Source of the DNA: an uncultured Faecalibacterium sp.
GTDB lineage: Bacteria > Bacillota > Clostridia > Oscillospirales > Ruminococcaceae
Direction: 5' to 3'
Assembly (NCBI GenBank): GCA_934561555.1
Contig: CAKTGQ010000009.1
Location: 42,058-106,057, forward strand
DNA: 64,000 nt
Shown here: positions 10,483-20,803 of the stretch, one piece after another
Numbering within the stretch: position 1 is the stretch's first letter
Layout of the letters: the number at the start of each line of letters is the position of its first letter
Made by a program: the position numbers and the translations under genes
The notes under the pieces: generated by a model
What the model saw: the letters and a program-made list of their open reading frames with translations, nothing else
What the model was told of the DNA's origin: nothing
The model's database searches: none

Positions 10483-12300
10483 ATGAAGAGCAGCCATCGT
10501 TTCCCGCTGCGGCGGCAGATCGTGTGGAGCATGCGCTTTTTTACCATCCTTACCTCGCTGGCTGTGGGTACGGCACTGTTCATCCTCTCCAACCAGTATG
10601 TGCGCGCCAACTCCCTGCAGGCGGCAGAGTTCAACCTGCGGCTGGTGGCTACCTCCATCGAGACCAGTCTAGACAGCGCCGATGCTCTTTTGAACTGGGC
10701 TTCCATCGACAGCACCGTGCGGCGGTACATCTCGCAGGAAAATATCAATGGCACCCAGACCATTGCCGCCTACGAAGCCGTGCAGGAAAAATACTATTCC
10801 AGCACCCTGTACAGCCATATCCTCCGCTTCTTTATTACCAATGAGAACGACCGGCATTTGCAGTTCGGCACGCTGAACTCCTCGGCGGCGCTCAACCGCA
10901 CCAGCATAAAGCAGTTCCTCACCAAGGGGTACGGGATGCAGTTTGCCACCGACCCGCTGCTGCCCGGCAGCCCGGACTGCATCGCCCTCAGCCAGCCTGT
11001 CCGCTGCGGCAAGGGCACCTTGCACCGGGGCAGCACCTACCTTGCGCTGGATACTGCCATCATTACCGACCCGGCAGCAGGTTATAGCCTGACCGACGGC
11101 AGCGCCCTGTACTGGGAGATGGGCAGCCGCCTGTGGCAGATCGAAAACGGCAGCCTGACCGAGATCGAAAACCCGCTGCGGGAGGTAGACTATACCCTGC
11201 GCACCGGCAGCAACAACGGCATCGCCGAGCAGACCGCATGGCAGGGCAAGGTGCAGCTGGACGGCAAAAACTACTATGTGGTCAAGGTAACGCTGAACGG
11301 CCGCAGTGCGGCACTGGTGCAGCTTTTGCCCGCAAGCACCTTTTTGCAGCACTACGGCGTGTACCTGTGGCTCATCGCCCTTGGCATCGCCATCATCTGG
11401 GGACTGAGCTTTTTGATGCAGCACTGGCTGGAGTGGGTCATCACCCGCCCGGTGGAGGCGCTGCAAAAGCGCATCGAGACCGTGGGCAGCGGCAGCTTTG
11501 CCCCCGACCGCACGGTGGAGTGGAACAACGAGCTGGGCGACATCGGCCGGGGCATCAACCAGCTGGCCGAGAATGTGGACAGCCTGATGACCCGCCGGGT
11601 GGAGGACGAGCGCCGCAAGCAGGAGCTGGAATACCGGATGCTGCAAAACGAGGTGAACCCGCACTTTATCTACAACACTCTTAACAGTATCCGCTGGATG
11701 GCTACCATCCAGCACGCACCCGGTATTGCCGAGATGGTCACCGCCTTTGCGCGGCTGACCAAGAGCATCTCCAAGGGCACCCAGAAGCTGGTGCCTTTGC
11801 AGGAGGAACTGGCGCTGCTCAACGATTACTTTACCATCCAGCAGTACCGCTACGGCGGCGATTTGGAAATTGAGGTCTCCCGCATTGAAAGCGAGACCCT
11901 TTGCCGGGACTGCATGATCCCCCGGTTCACCTTGCAGCCGCTGGTGGAAAACGCCATCTTCCACGGGCTGGAGCCCAAGGGCGGCCACGGCAGCGTGCTG
12001 CTGGATATCTCCACCGACCCGGATACCGGGGACGTATTGCTGCGCATTACCGACGACGGCGTGGGGATGCCGCCGGAGCAGGTGGCGCATCTTCTGGACG
12101 AGCCCGCCGAGGGTGCCGAAAAGGCTGAAAAGTTCCGTCATGTCGGCCTGTGGAACGTGAACCGCCGCATCCGGTATTCCTTTGGCGAGAGCTACGGCCT
12201 GACCATTGAAAGCGAAGAGGACGTGGGCACCGAGGTCACCATCCGGCTGCCCTATCAACAGAAAGGAGACAGCCATGCTGCGGATATTACTGGTAGATGA
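10483..12300 (+). CDS. Sensor histidine kinase, YesM family
   Basis: Membrane sensor of 605 residues. A helix at about residues 16-38, an extracellular sensing region to about 285, a second helix around VYLWLIALGIAIIWGLSF, then a HAMP-like segment. The histidine kinase box NEVNPHFIYNTLNSIRWMA carries the phosphorylated His394. An HATPase domain (PLVENAIFHGLEPKGG, ITDDGVGMP) ends the protein. This layout is typical of YesM-type kinases that sense extracellular glycans and act on an AraC-type regulator. The start follows AAAGGAGG, and the 3' end overlaps the regulator gene by 26 bases, so the pair is coupled. Confidence 0.94.
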   Translation: MKSSHRFPLRRQIVWSMRFFTILTSLAVGTALFILSNQYVRANSLQAAEFNLRLVATSIETSLDSADALLNWASIDSTVRRYISQENINGTQTIAAYEAVQEKYYSSTLYSHILRFFITNENDRHLQFGTLNSSAALNRTSIKQFLTKGYGMQFATDPLLPGSPDCIALSQPVRCGKGTLHRGSTYLALDTAIITDPAAGYSLTDGSALYWEMGSRLWQIENGSLTEIENPLREVDYTLRTGSNNGIAEQTAWQGKVQLDGKNYYVVKVTLNGRSAALVQLLPASTFLQHYGVYLWLIALGIAIIWGLSFLMQHWLEWVITRPVEALQKRIETVGSGSFAPDRTVEWNNELGDIGRGINQLAENVDSLMTRRVEDERRKQELEYRMLQNEVNPHFIYNTLNSIRWMATIQHAPGIAEMVTAFARLTKSISKGTQKLVPLQEELALLNDYFTIQQYRYGGDLEIEVSRIESETLCRDCMIPRFTLQPLVENAIFHGLEPKGGHGSVLLDISTDPDTGDVLLRITDDGVGMPPEQVAHLLDEPAEGAEKAEKFRHVGLWNVNRRIRYSFGESYGLTIESEEDVGTEVTIRLPYQQKGDSHAADITGR

Positions 12301-13537
12301 TGAGCCGCTGGTGCTCATCGGCCTGCAAGGGATGCTGGAATGGGAAAAGCTGGGCTATACCGTCTGCGGCACCGCCCGCAACGGCAAGCTGGCGCTGGAA
12401 CTCATTGAGCGGGAAAAGCCGGATATCGTCATTGCGGACGTAAAAATGCCGGTGATGGACGGCCTTACCCTTGCCCGTACCTGCCGGGAGCGCAGCGCCC
12501 TGCCCGCCTTTATCATGCTGACCAGCTTTGAAGAATTTGATTACATCAAGCAGGCCATGGGGGCCGGGGTGGTGGATTATCTGGTCAAGCTGGACCTGAC
12601 CCCCGAGAACCTGCAAACCGCCCTTGCCAAGGCCGCCGAAAAGGTAAAAAAGGAACATGTCCTGCTGGGCGAATTACCGGCACAGGAAAACCTTGCCGAG
12701 AGCGTGCGAAGCTATCAGGAGCGTTTCTTTGTGCGGCTGTACGCCGGGCTTTTCCCGGACGAAGCCGCATTGGAGCAGCCGTTGCAGCACATGGAGCTGA
12801 ATCTTGCAAGCGACGACTACCTTGTAGCCAGCTGCGAGATCATTGCCAACACCGCCCTGGCCCCCGCCCAGCAGCTGAAGCTGAGTTTTTCCTGCGGGCG
12901 GATGCTGGAAACCACCCTGCAGAACTACCTGCCCTGCTATGTGACCGGAGCGGATGCCATGCGCTGCAATGTGCTGTTCTGCCTGAACAATACCCAGTGC
13001 CAGAACTACCGGGCGGTGCTGCGCCCGCTGCTGGAACGCGCCAGCCAGATCTTATACAACTATTTCACGGTACGGCTGCTCTGGGCAGTAGGTCGCCCCA
13101 CCGGCTCGCTGCTGGGGCTGGCACGCTGCTGCCGGGAAAACGCCCATTTGCAGCCCCTGCTCACGGTGGAGCAGCCCATCCAGTTCGTGGAGGTCAACGA
13201 GGGCGATGCCACCGCCGGGAAGATGCAGGTGGTGGCACAGGTGCAGGAGTACATCAAGAATCACCTTTCGGAAAAGCTGACACTGGCGGATGTGGCGGCG
13301 GTGTTCAATTTTTCGCCCAACTACCTCAGCCAGCTGTTTGGCAAATACGGCGACAGCGGCTTTGTGGAGTACATCACCGAGACCCGCATCGCCGCGGCAA
13401 AAGAGATGCTGGAACAGGGCGATTTGAAGGTCTACGAAATTGCGGAAAAGCTGGGCTACGAAAGCGCCTTTTATTTTTCCAAGGTATTCAAAAAGGTCAC
13501 GGGGCTCAGCCCGCGGGAATATCAGCAAAGTATTTAA
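12275..13537 (+). CDS. Response regulator, YesN/AraC type
   Basis: Cytoplasmic regulator of 420 residues. An N-terminal receiver domain (MLRILLVDDEPLVLIGLQ) has the acceptor Asp55 in VIADVKMPVMDG. A middle region of unknown structure follows, and the C-terminal hundred residues form a two-helix-turn-helix AraC DNA-binding domain (KLTLADVAAVFNFSPNYLSQLF, EIAEKLGYESAFYFSKVFKK). The ATG at 12275 has AAAGGAGA in front and lies inside the kinase gene. It presumably receives phosphate from that kinase and activates the divergent transporter operon and the downstream lyase-like genes. Confidence 0.94.
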   Translation: MLRILLVDDEPLVLIGLQGMLEWEKLGYTVCGTARNGKLALELIEREKPDIVIADVKMPVMDGLTLARTCRERSALPAFIMLTSFEEFDYIKQAMGAGVVDYLVKLDLTPENLQTALAKAAEKVKKEHVLLGELPAQENLAESVRSYQERFFVRLYAGLFPDEAALEQPLQHMELNLASDDYLVASCEIIANTALAPAQQLKLSFSCGRMLETTLQNYLPCYVTGADAMRCNVLFCLNNTQCQNYRAVLRPLLERASQILYNYFTVRLLWAVGRPTGSLLGLARCCRENAHLQPLLTVEQPIQFVEVNEGDATAGKMQVVAQVQEYIKNHLSEKLTLADVAAVFNFSPNYLSQLFGKYGDSGFVEYITETRIAAAKEMLEQGDLKVYEIAEKLGYESAFYFSKVFKKVTGLSPREYQQSI

Positions 13538-13552
13538 AATCGGAGGCTTTTT

Positions 13553-15349
13553 ATGATACAGGAACAGCTTGCTCATCTGCCGGAATTTCTTCCCGACTAC
13601 CGGCCCTTTTCCCCTGCCAAAGAGCGCACCCCATGGCTGGGGCTGCCCCTGCGGGTAAAGCAGCGCTTCTTGCAGGCGGGGGAAGCCGCGCTGCAAACGC
13701 CCATTGCGCCCCTGCCGCTCTCGCTCTGGCTGGATTTCACCCGCACCGGGCGGCGTGCCGCATGGGAAGCGGCTTACTTCTCCCGCCGGGCGCGGCTGTG
13801 CGCACTGGTGTGCGCCGAGTGCGTGGAGCACGCCGGGCACTTTCTGGATGAAATTGCCGATACCGTATGGGCACTCTGCGAGGAAAGCGCATGGCAGCTG
13901 CCCGCCCACAACAGCTATGTGCGGGACACCCCGCAGCTGCCCCTGCCGGACACCACCCGCCCCATCGTAGATTTGTTTGCCGCAGAGACCGGCGCGCTGC
14001 TGGCGCTGACCCGGTACTTACTGCCCGATGAGCTGGACGCCGCCGTGCCGGGCATCACGGCGCGGATGGCACAGGAGTTGGACACCCGCATCCTGACGCC
14101 TTATTTTACAAGCCACTTCTGGTGGATGGGCAACGGCGCAGAGCCTATGTGCAACTGGACGAGCTGGTGCACCCAGAATGTGCTGCTTACGGTCTTTCTG
14201 CTGCCCACCACCCAGCAGCAGCGGCAGGCTGCCGTCAAACAGGCAGCATACAGTCTCGACTGCTTTTTGAAGGACTACGGCGCGGACGGCTGCTGCAACG
14301 AGGGTGCACAGTATTACCGCCACGCCGGGCTGACCCTGTGGGGCTGCCTTGAAATCCTATCCAGCATTGCGCCGGAGGCTTTTTCTCCCCTGTTCCATGA
14401 GTCTAAGATCAAAAATATCGCGGAATACATCTGCAATGTCCATGTGGAAGGGCCTTACTACCTGAACTTCGGCGATTGCAGCCCCCTTGCCGGACGGTGC
14501 GGTGCGCGGGAATACCGCTTTGGGCAGGCTGTGGGCAGCGATGCTCTGCAAGCCCTTGCGGCGGCAGATTTCCGCGCCGATGCCGACCCCGACCATTTGC
14601 AGAACCCGGACGGCAGCACCCACATCAACCTGTGGTACCGGCTGACCACCGCCTTTGCGGAGCAGGAACTGATGGAATGCACCGCAGCGCCCCGGCACCA
14701 TTTAACGGTATGGTACCCCAGTGTGGGCGTTTATGCCGCGCGGCAGGGCAGCTGGGTGCTGGGCGCAAAGTTCGGCTCTAACGGCGACAGCCACAACCAC
14801 AACGATACCGGCAGCATCACCGTGTACAAGGACGGCAGACCGTTTCTCATCGATATCGGGGTGGAGAGCTACACCCAAAAGACCTTCAGCCCCCAGCGGT
14901 ACGAGATCTGGACCATGCAGAGCGCATGGCACAATCTGCCCACTTTTGACGGCGTGCAGCAGCTGCCCGGCACGGAATACGCCGCCCGGGAGGTGCGCAC
15001 CACGGAAAACAGCATCACCGGCGAACTGGCGGGCGCGTACCCGCCCATCCCGGGGCTTACCGCCTACCGCCGCACCCTGCAGGTGACAGAGGAGGGCATC
15101 ACCCTGCGGGATGAAACGGACTATCCCGGCACGGTGGAGCTGACTCTGCTCACCGAGCAGAAGCCCGTACCCGCAGCGGACGGCTTTGCGGTGGGCACAC
15201 TGGGCGGCATCCGATTCGACCCGGCTGCCGCAACGGCTGCTGTTGTGCCGGTATCCATCACCGACCCGCGCCTGCGCACCGCATGGCCGGAAACACTTTA
15301 TAAGATCACCCTGCATTTCCAAAAAATGCTGAGCCTCGAACTGTATTAA
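13553..15349 (+). CDS. Heparinase II/III-like polysaccharide lyase
   Basis: A 598-residue protein with an alpha-helical N-terminal half and a C-terminal beta half carrying the heparinase II/III signature GSNGDSHNHNDTGSITVYKDGRP followed by LIDIGVESYT. Members eliminate uronic-acid-containing polysaccharides and leave unsaturated ends, which the GH88 enzyme of this locus would remove. No signal peptide is visible, so it may act on imported oligosaccharides. The ATG follows GGAGGCTTTTT, 15 bases after the regulator gene, in the same operon. Whether it acts on heparin, hyaluronan, alginate-like or other uronides cannot be read from the sequence. Confidence 0.85.
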   Translation: MIQEQLAHLPEFLPDYRPFSPAKERTPWLGLPLRVKQRFLQAGEAALQTPIAPLPLSLWLDFTRTGRRAAWEAAYFSRRARLCALVCAECVEHAGHFLDEIADTVWALCEESAWQLPAHNSYVRDTPQLPLPDTTRPIVDLFAAETGALLALTRYLLPDELDAAVPGITARMAQELDTRILTPYFTSHFWWMGNGAEPMCNWTSWCTQNVLLTVFLLPTTQQQRQAAVKQAAYSLDCFLKDYGADGCCNEGAQYYRHAGLTLWGCLEILSSIAPEAFSPLFHESKIKNIAEYICNVHVEGPYYLNFGDCSPLAGRCGAREYRFGQAVGSDALQALAAADFRADADPDHLQNPDGSTHINLWYRLTTAFAEQELMECTAAPRHHLTVWYPSVGVYAARQGSWVLGAKFGSNGDSHNHNDTGSITVYKDGRPFLIDIGVESYTQKTFSPQRYEIWTMQSAWHNLPTFDGVQQLPGTEYAAREVRTTENSITGELAGAYPPIPGLTAYRRTLQVTEEGITLRDETDYPGTVELTLLTEQKPVPAADGFAVGTLGGIRFDPAAATAAVVPVSITDPRLRTAWPETLYKITLHFQKMLSLELY

Positions 15350-15360
15350 GGAGAACTGCC

Positions 15361-16155
15361 ATGGAGACCATCAAGCTGAAAATTCTGGACGAAGCCGGCC
15401 ACACCCTGATGACCTGTGACGCCGACACCGCTGTATCCCTTGTTTACACCAACTGCTATAAGCCCGGCGACCGAGTGGCGCTGGAAATCGACCACCCCGG
15501 GCAGTACTGCGTCATCCAGTTCGAGGACACCATGCCCGAAGCCCTTGTGTATGTGGTCAAGCGGGAGATCAATTTCCACATCCCCTTCGGGGAGCAGGCC
15601 ATCACCTACTCGCCCAAGAGCTTTGTGGGCAGCCGTCACGTCATCCGGGCACGGCTGGCACTGCCGGAGGAGATCGCCACCCGGCGGAACTTGGCCTTCA
15701 ACTGCTACGATGAACACGGCGACACCGGTTTTTACCCCCACGCCAGCGCCAACGTAGAAACGCGCGGCGAGGCGGTGTTTGCCGCCCGCAACGCCATCGA
15801 CGGCATTTTTGAAAACAGCGCCCACGGCGAGTACCCCTACCAGAGCTGGGGCATCAACCGCGACCCGAACGCTGCCCTGACGCTGGATTTTGGCCGGGAG
15901 GTGCTGCTGGACGAGCTGCGCCTCACCGAGCGGGCAGATTTCCCCCACGACAACTACTGGGTCAAGGCCACGGTGGAATTTTCGGACGGCAGCCAGCTGG
16001 AAATCCCGCTGGTGAAAAGTGCCAAGCCCCAGAGCGTGACCTTTGAGCCCAAGCGGGTGCGCAGCCTTGTGCTGAAGGACCTCATTCAGGCCGAGGGGAC
16101 TTCCCCCTTCCCGGCGCTGACCCAAATCGAAGCCTTTGGCACCGAGGTGAAGTAA
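15361..16155 (+). CDS. Conserved protein with discoidin-like C-terminal domain
   Basis: A 264-residue protein of no named family. The first half is beta-rich (ETIKLKILDEAGHTLM). From about residue 130 it resembles a galactose-binding or F5/8-type fold: AARNAIDGIFEN, YQSWGINRDPNAALTLDFGREVLLDELRLTERADFP and SDGSQLEIPL, the usual metal- and sugar-binding order. No signal peptide. It follows the lyase gene by 11 bases with AAGGAGAACTGCC as ribosome site and probably helps recognise or process the same glycan. Fold call is from pattern only. Confidence 0.7.
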   Translation: METIKLKILDEAGHTLMTCDADTAVSLVYTNCYKPGDRVALEIDHPGQYCVIQFEDTMPEALVYVVKREINFHIPFGEQAITYSPKSFVGSRHVIRARLALPEEIATRRNLAFNCYDEHGDTGFYPHASANVETRGEAVFAARNAIDGIFENSAHGEYPYQSWGINRDPNAALTLDFGREVLLDELRLTERADFPHDNYWVKATVEFSDGSQLEIPLVKSAKPQSVTFEPKRVRSLVLKDLIQAEGTSPFPALTQIEAFGTEVK

Positions 16156-16156
16156 A

Positions 16157-17560
16157 ATGAGCATCTACAATGCCCTTTATGGGCGGGACGGCCACGGGGT
16201 AGACCCGGGTGCGCCGGAGAAAAAAGGCTTTGCACGCTTTTGCCAGATGGTCGGCCGCGACCTCGGCCAGCTGCTGGGCACGAACCTGATGGTCTGTGTG
16301 CTCTGCCTGCCCGCCGCGCTGGGCGTCTCTCTGGGGGTGACCCTGCTCTCCCTGCCGCTCACGGTGGTGTGCAGCGCAGCGACCGGTCTGCTGGTCGGCC
16401 CTGCCATGGTGCTGCTGGCAGACTGCGCCCTGCGCAGCTTGCAGAACGACCCCTCCCAGTGGCTGCCCCGGGCAAAGCAGACCCTTGCCGCCCATTGGAA
16501 GGCCGCCTGCGGCTTTGGCTGCATTGGCACGCTGGTGCTTGGGCTGCTGTGCTTTGTGTCGGCCTTTGTGTTTGAAGCCGCCGCGCAGCAGGGGTATTAC
16601 CCCGGGCTTGCCATTCTCGTTTTTCTGGCGCTGGACTTTCTGGTGCTGGCGGTTCTGGGTACCCTGTGCGCCGCCGTGCTGCCGCTGCAAGTGCCCGCCC
16701 CGGACGGCCTGCTGCGCCGGACGGGCAGGCTGCTGGCTGCCGCCCCGGCACGCTGCGTCTTGGCAGGCGTTCTCATGCTGGCAGGCATCGGCGGCATGAT
16801 TCTGCTGTTCCCGGTCAGCGTGTTCTGGGCGGTGCTGTTCGGCTTCTGGCTGCCGGGGCTGGCAGCCATGCAGACCCTGTTCCCGGTACTGCGGCAGGTG
16901 TACGGCGTAGAGGTGCGCAGCATCCCGCGCCCGGCAGCGCCGGAAAAGCCCCTGACCGCACAGGAGCAGAAAAAGCGCTCCCGCGCCAACTGGTGGTATT
17001 ACAACTGGGGCATTGTGGCAGTGGCGGCAATGGTCGTTGTGGGCGTGGCGTATGTGGCACACGGCCTGCTGACCACCGTAGACCCGGACTACACCGTGGC
17101 GGTGGTCACGGCAGAAGCCCTGCCGGACGAGGCTGTGCAGCGCTTGCAGACTGCGCTGGCAGGCTATGCGGAGGATGCCAACGGGGACGGGGCGGTCATC
17201 GTGCAGGTGAACAACTACACATGGAGCGCCGATGCCGCCCTGACCGACATGAACAGCCAGATGGCCGGTGCAACCCAGATGAACACCGACCTTTCTAACG
17301 GTGAGAGCAAAATTTGGATCTTGGACGACCCGGAGGGCTTCGAACAGGCCTATGGGGCACTGAGCGAAAAGCTGGGCGCGGACTGGCAGGCAAAGCTCAT
17401 CCCGTGGAGCAGCCAGCCCACCCTTTCCGGCTTGGAACTGGGCAGCTACAACACCGCTGCCGATGGCAGCCAGACCGTGGATATCCAGAGCCACTTTGCC
17501 GGGTACAGCATTGCGGTATTTGATGCCGCAGACGGTTTGTGGAAAGCGCTGAACGAATAA
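16157..17560 (+). CDS. Polytopic membrane protein, YesL/DUF624-like N-terminus with extra C-terminal domain
   Basis: A 467-residue protein. Residues 1-225 hold about five hydrophobic helices and loosely resemble YesL/DUF624 proteins, which often sit beside YesM/YesN systems. Another helix (NWGIVAVAAMVVVGVAYVAHGLL, about 288-310) leads to a soluble C-terminal domain of about 155 residues (TVAVVTAEALPDEAVQRLQTALAGY, IWILDDPEGFEQAYG) that I do not recognise. The ATG is one base past the previous stop, so translation is coupled. It is the last gene before a strong terminator. Role unknown; transport or signalling support is possible. Confidence 0.72.
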   Translation: MSIYNALYGRDGHGVDPGAPEKKGFARFCQMVGRDLGQLLGTNLMVCVLCLPAALGVSLGVTLLSLPLTVVCSAATGLLVGPAMVLLADCALRSLQNDPSQWLPRAKQTLAAHWKAACGFGCIGTLVLGLLCFVSAFVFEAAAQQGYYPGLAILVFLALDFLVLAVLGTLCAAVLPLQVPAPDGLLRRTGRLLAAAPARCVLAGVLMLAGIGGMILLFPVSVFWAVLFGFWLPGLAAMQTLFPVLRQVYGVEVRSIPRPAAPEKPLTAQEQKKRSRANWWYYNWGIVAVAAMVVVGVAYVAHGLLTTVDPDYTVAVVTAEALPDEAVQRLQTALAGYAEDANGDGAVIVQVNNYTWSADAALTDMNSQMAGATQMNTDLSNGESKIWILDDPEGFEQAYGALSEKLGADWQAKLIPWSSQPTLSGLELGSYNTAADGSQTVDIQSHFAGYSIAVFDAADGLWKALNE

Positions 17561-17577
17561 GATCTCTCACAACGAAA

Positions 17578-17614
17578 AACAGAGCGTTCCCGCCGGGGGA
17601 ACGCTCTGTTTTTT
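17578..17614. terminator. Bidirectional terminator after the glycan operon
   Basis: Stem AACAGAGCGTTCCC/GGGAACGCTCTGTT with loop and T-run on the plus strand; the A-run on the other side would end minus-strand transcripts as well. Confidence 0.9.
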
Positions 17615-17721
17615 GCCAGCGCAAGACCACACTGTTTTTCCGAAGAATACAAAAGATCCGAACCATTTCCCTCGGATGCCGCTTCCGTCGCTTCTCCAAA
17701 AGTCACGGTCTGTGTTTCTTC
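17578..17721 (-). ncRNA. Candidate small RNA from an orphan promoter
   Basis: An extended -10 TGCTATAAT on the minus strand (hexamer 17733-17728) would start a transcript of about 140 bases that ends at the bidirectional terminator. No convincing coding sequence lies between. No good -35 is seen. The rest of this gap, 17,734-17,849, shows no recognised feature. Confidence 0.25.
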
Positions 17722-17849
17722 TTTATAATTATAGCAATCCAGAAAAATAGTGCAGTGACTTGAAAAAAGGTGTAGAGTCAAGACAAATGACCTCGTGTTT
17801 CTGGATGAACGCGGGGGCTTTATTTTTTTACGTCTGACCGGCGGTTGGT

Positions 17850-20798
17850 TCACAAAATTTTGTGCAGCTCCTGCACAAGGTCACCGATCACGATGGGTTT
17901 GGACAAAAAGCCGTTCATGCCGCTTTCCAAGGCATTGCGGCGGTCCTCGTCAAAGGCGTTGGCGGTCATGGCAAGGATCGGGATCTTTGCCCGGGCGGGG
18001 TCGTCCAGTGCGCGAATTTTCCGGGTGGCGGTATAGCCATCCATGATCGGCATCTGCACATCCATCAGCACCAGATCATAGCTGCCCGGCGCGGCGATGC
18101 TCACCTTTTCCACCGCAACGGCGCCGTTTTCGGCCGTATCGACCCGGAAGCCGTACTCCCGCAGAATTTCCTGTGCGATCTCGCGGTTCAGCTCGTTATC
18201 CTCCACCAGCAGGATCTGCTTGCCCTTGAAGTCGGCATTCTTATCCGGCAAAAGCCCCTGCGCCGCATCCGTCTGCTTCTGCCCGAGGGCGCTCATCAGG
18301 GTCTCGCGCAGGTCGGACATGAACATGGGCTTGGAGCAGAAGGCAGTCACACCGGCTGCTTTTGCTTCCACCTCAATATCAGACCAGTCGTAGGCGGTCA
18401 GGATGATAATAGGCGTATCGTCGTTCAGGCTGCGGATGCGGCGGGTGACCTCGATGCCGTTCATATCCGGCAGGCGCCAGTCGATGATATAGGCGTGATA
18501 GGCGTCGCTCATCTCGATGGACTGCCGCGCACGCAGCACCGCTTCCTTGCCGGAAAGGGTCCACTCGGCGCGCATACCCACCTTGACCAGCATCTTTGTC
18601 ACGCTGTCGCAGGTGTTGAAGTCGTCGTCCACCACCAGTGCCTTCAGGCCTTCCAGCTCGGTGATCTTTTCCACCGGGCGCTGCTCGGTCTGTGCGCGCA
18701 TGGGCACACAAACGATAAACTCGCTGCCCTTGCCCTGCGCTGTCTGCACCTCGATGGTGCCGCCCATCATATCTACGATGTTTTTGGTGATGGCCATGCC
18801 AAGGCCGGTGCCCTGAATTTTACTGACCGTGGAGGTGCGCTCCCGCTCGAAGGGCTCAAAGATCCTTTGGGCAAACTCCGGGCTCATGCCGATGCCGTTG
18901 TCCTTGATGCGGAACTCGTACTGTCCGCAGCCGCGCACCTTACCGGCAAGCTGCCGCACCCGCACCGAGACCGTGCCGCCCGCCGGGGTGAACTTGATGG
19001 CGTTGGACAGCAGGTTCAGCAAGATCTGGTTCAGCCGGGTCTTGTCGCAGTAGACGTCCTCATCGGTCACGTCCATGGAGTCCATGTAAAGTTCCAGCTG
19101 CTTTGCGTAAATTTGCCCGCTGACGATGGTTTTCAAATCGTGCAGCACATCCGAAAGGTTGACCTCCACCTCTTCCAGATGAATCTTTCCGCTTTCAATG
19201 CGGCTCATATCCAGCACATCGTTGATCAGGGAGAGCAGATGGTTGCTGGACGCAAGGGTCTTGGCAAGATAATCCTTCACCCGCTCTGTATCGTCGATAT
19301 TGCTGAGCGCCAGCGTGGTAAAGCCGATAATGGCGTTCATGGGGGTGCGGATATCGTGGGACATATTGGAAAGGAAGGTGCTCTTGGCGCGGTTGGCGGT
19401 CTCGGCGGCAGCAACGGCGTCGGAAAGCGCCTGATTCACCTGCCTGTCGGCGGTGCGGTCGGACAAGACAAGGATATACTTGGTTCTGCCCTCTACCTCG
19501 CTGCCTATGGCGATGATGTGGAACCAGCGGCGTTCCTTGGTTTCCAGATGCTCATACTCATGATCCCATTCGCGCTGTTCCCCGCTGAGAAGCCCTTCCA
19601 GAAGGTTTTTGCCATGTCCCCGAGCGTCTTTCGGGTGCAGCCTATCCAGAATATGGATATTCTGCCGAGCTTCATCCTCCGGCACACCCAGCAGACGCTC
19701 GATGTTCGGACTGACATAATCCGCCTTGGTGGTCTTTACGTCCACCATCAGGAAAACGTCGTCCACGTTCAGCGAGAGCTTCTGGAACAGCTCGTCCCGG
19801 TACGAGATCTCGGTATTCTTCTGGCGCAGGGTGACATGGCTTCTGCGCAGGATGAGCAGAATGACCAGCAGTGCAAGACCTGCAACGATGCCCACCACGA
19901 TCTGCACCGTATGGAGCCACAGCTTATCCAGACTGGCATTGACGATGCGGACCGGCACAAGCCCTAGCATCGTCCAACTCTGGACCGCCGTGCCCTCGTA
20001 GACCAGATAATAGCTGGTGTCGCCCAGCTTTACCCTCAGGTTTCCGCTGCTGCCATGCGCAAAGGCATCCGAAAGGGCAAGAATCTGCTCCTCGGAAAGA
20101 TCGGAATGGTCGCGCAGCATCGCAATGAAGTTGTAAATAGTCTCTGTGCGGTTTACGGAGTTGTCGATGACCACCCGCCCGTCCGGGTAGACCACATAGT
20201 TGCTGGCATTGCCCTGAAAGGCAGAATTGTCCAGCAATTTCAGCACTGCATCGTTATAATAGGCGATGGCAATAGCATCGTAGGCAAAGCCCCGGTAGCT
20301 GCCCTGCGTTTTCGGGCAGATGAACACAAGCATCTGGGATTTGCCGGGCAGTGCCGCGTTCATGACGATATCCTCGCCCTCGGAGAGCTTTTCGTCCAGA
20401 TTCGTCTGCAAGCCAAGGTAGCCGGTTTCCCCGGTCACGGTCATGTAGTTGCCATCATAGGAAAGAAAGTAGAAACCGGCAAATCCGGTCGCCTGCTGTG
20501 CGTCCTCGATATATGCCTGAATCTCTGCTTCATCCGAGGTATTTTCCAGAAAGCCGTTGTACAGATGCAGATAGGTCACGTTTTTACGCACCATCTCGCT
20601 GAGCATATTGTTGGATTTATGCAGCACCTCTTCCAGATGCGTGGTGCTTTCCTGATAGATGGTCTGCGACACAAACGAGATGTACTGCACACTGAGCCCG
20701 ACTGCCAGCAAGACCAGCAGTAGAATGGCGGCAGCGGCAGGCAGCCACTTTTGCCCGGAATGACCGTTTCGTTTGGATTCGTGCTTTTCGTCTGCCAT
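17850..20798 (-). CDS. Hybrid sensor histidine kinase with two receiver domains
   Basis: A 982-residue membrane kinase. Helices at about residues 18-40 and 293-315 enclose a Cache-like extracellular sensor. A PAS domain follows ([23 protein letters not shown]), then HisKA with His481 in [16 protein letters not shown], HATPase ([14 protein letters not shown]) and two receivers with Asp773 ([12 protein letters not shown]) and Asp913 ([12 protein letters not shown]). I chose the ATG at 20798 because GAGGTG stands at the right distance; a GTG at 20807 is also possible and would overlap the previous stop (GTGA). Either way it is coupled to the binding-protein gene upstream, which may present its signal. 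Confidence 0.93.
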   Translation of the reverse strand: MADEKHESKRNGHSGQKWLPAAAAILLLVLLAVGLSVQYISFVSQTIYQESTTHLEEVLHKSNNMLSEMVRKNVTYLHLYNGFLENTSDEAEIQAYIEDAQQATGFAGFYFLSYDGNYMTVTGETGYLGLQTNLDEKLSEGEDIVMNAALPGKSQMLVFICPKTQGSYRGFAYDAIAIAYYNDAVLKLLDNSAFQGNASNYVVYPDGRVVIDNSVNRTETIYNFIAMLRDHSDLSEEQILALSDAFAHGSSGNLRVKLGDTSYYLVYEGTAVQSWTMLGLVPVRIVNASLDKLWLHTVQIVVGIVAGLALLVILLILRRSHVTLRQKNTEISYRDELFQKLSLNVDDVFLMVDVKTTKADYVSPNIERLLGVPEDEARQNIHILDRLHPKDARGHGKNLLEGLLSGEQREWDHEYEHLETKERRWFHIIAIGSEVEGRTKYILVLSDRTADRQVNQALSDAVAAAETANRAKSTFLSNMSHDIRTPMNAIIGFTTLALSNIDDTERVKDYLAKTLASSNHLLSLINDVLDMSRIESGKIHLEEVEVNLSDVLHDLKTIVSGQIYAKQLELYMDSMDVTDEDVYCDKTRLNQILLNLLSNAIKFTPAGGTVSVRVRQLAGKVRGCGQYEFRIKDNGIGMSPEFAQRIFEPFERERTSTVSKIQGTGLGMAITKNIVDMMGGTIEVQTAQGKGSEFIVCVPMRAQTEQRPVEKITELEGLKALVVDDDFNTCDSVTKMLVKVGMRAEWTLSGKEAVLRARQSIEMSDAYHAYIIDWRLPDMNGIEVTRRIRSLNDDTPIIILTAYDWSDIEVEAKAAGVTAFCSKPMFMSDLRETLMSALGQKQTDAAQGLLPDKNADFKGKQILLVEDNELNREIAQEILREYGFRVDTAENGAVAVEKVSIAAPGSYDLVLMDVQMPIMDGYTATRKIRALDDPARAKIPILAMTANAFDEDRRNALESGMNGFLSKPIVIGDLVQELHKIL

Positions 20799-20803
20799 TC
20801 CGC

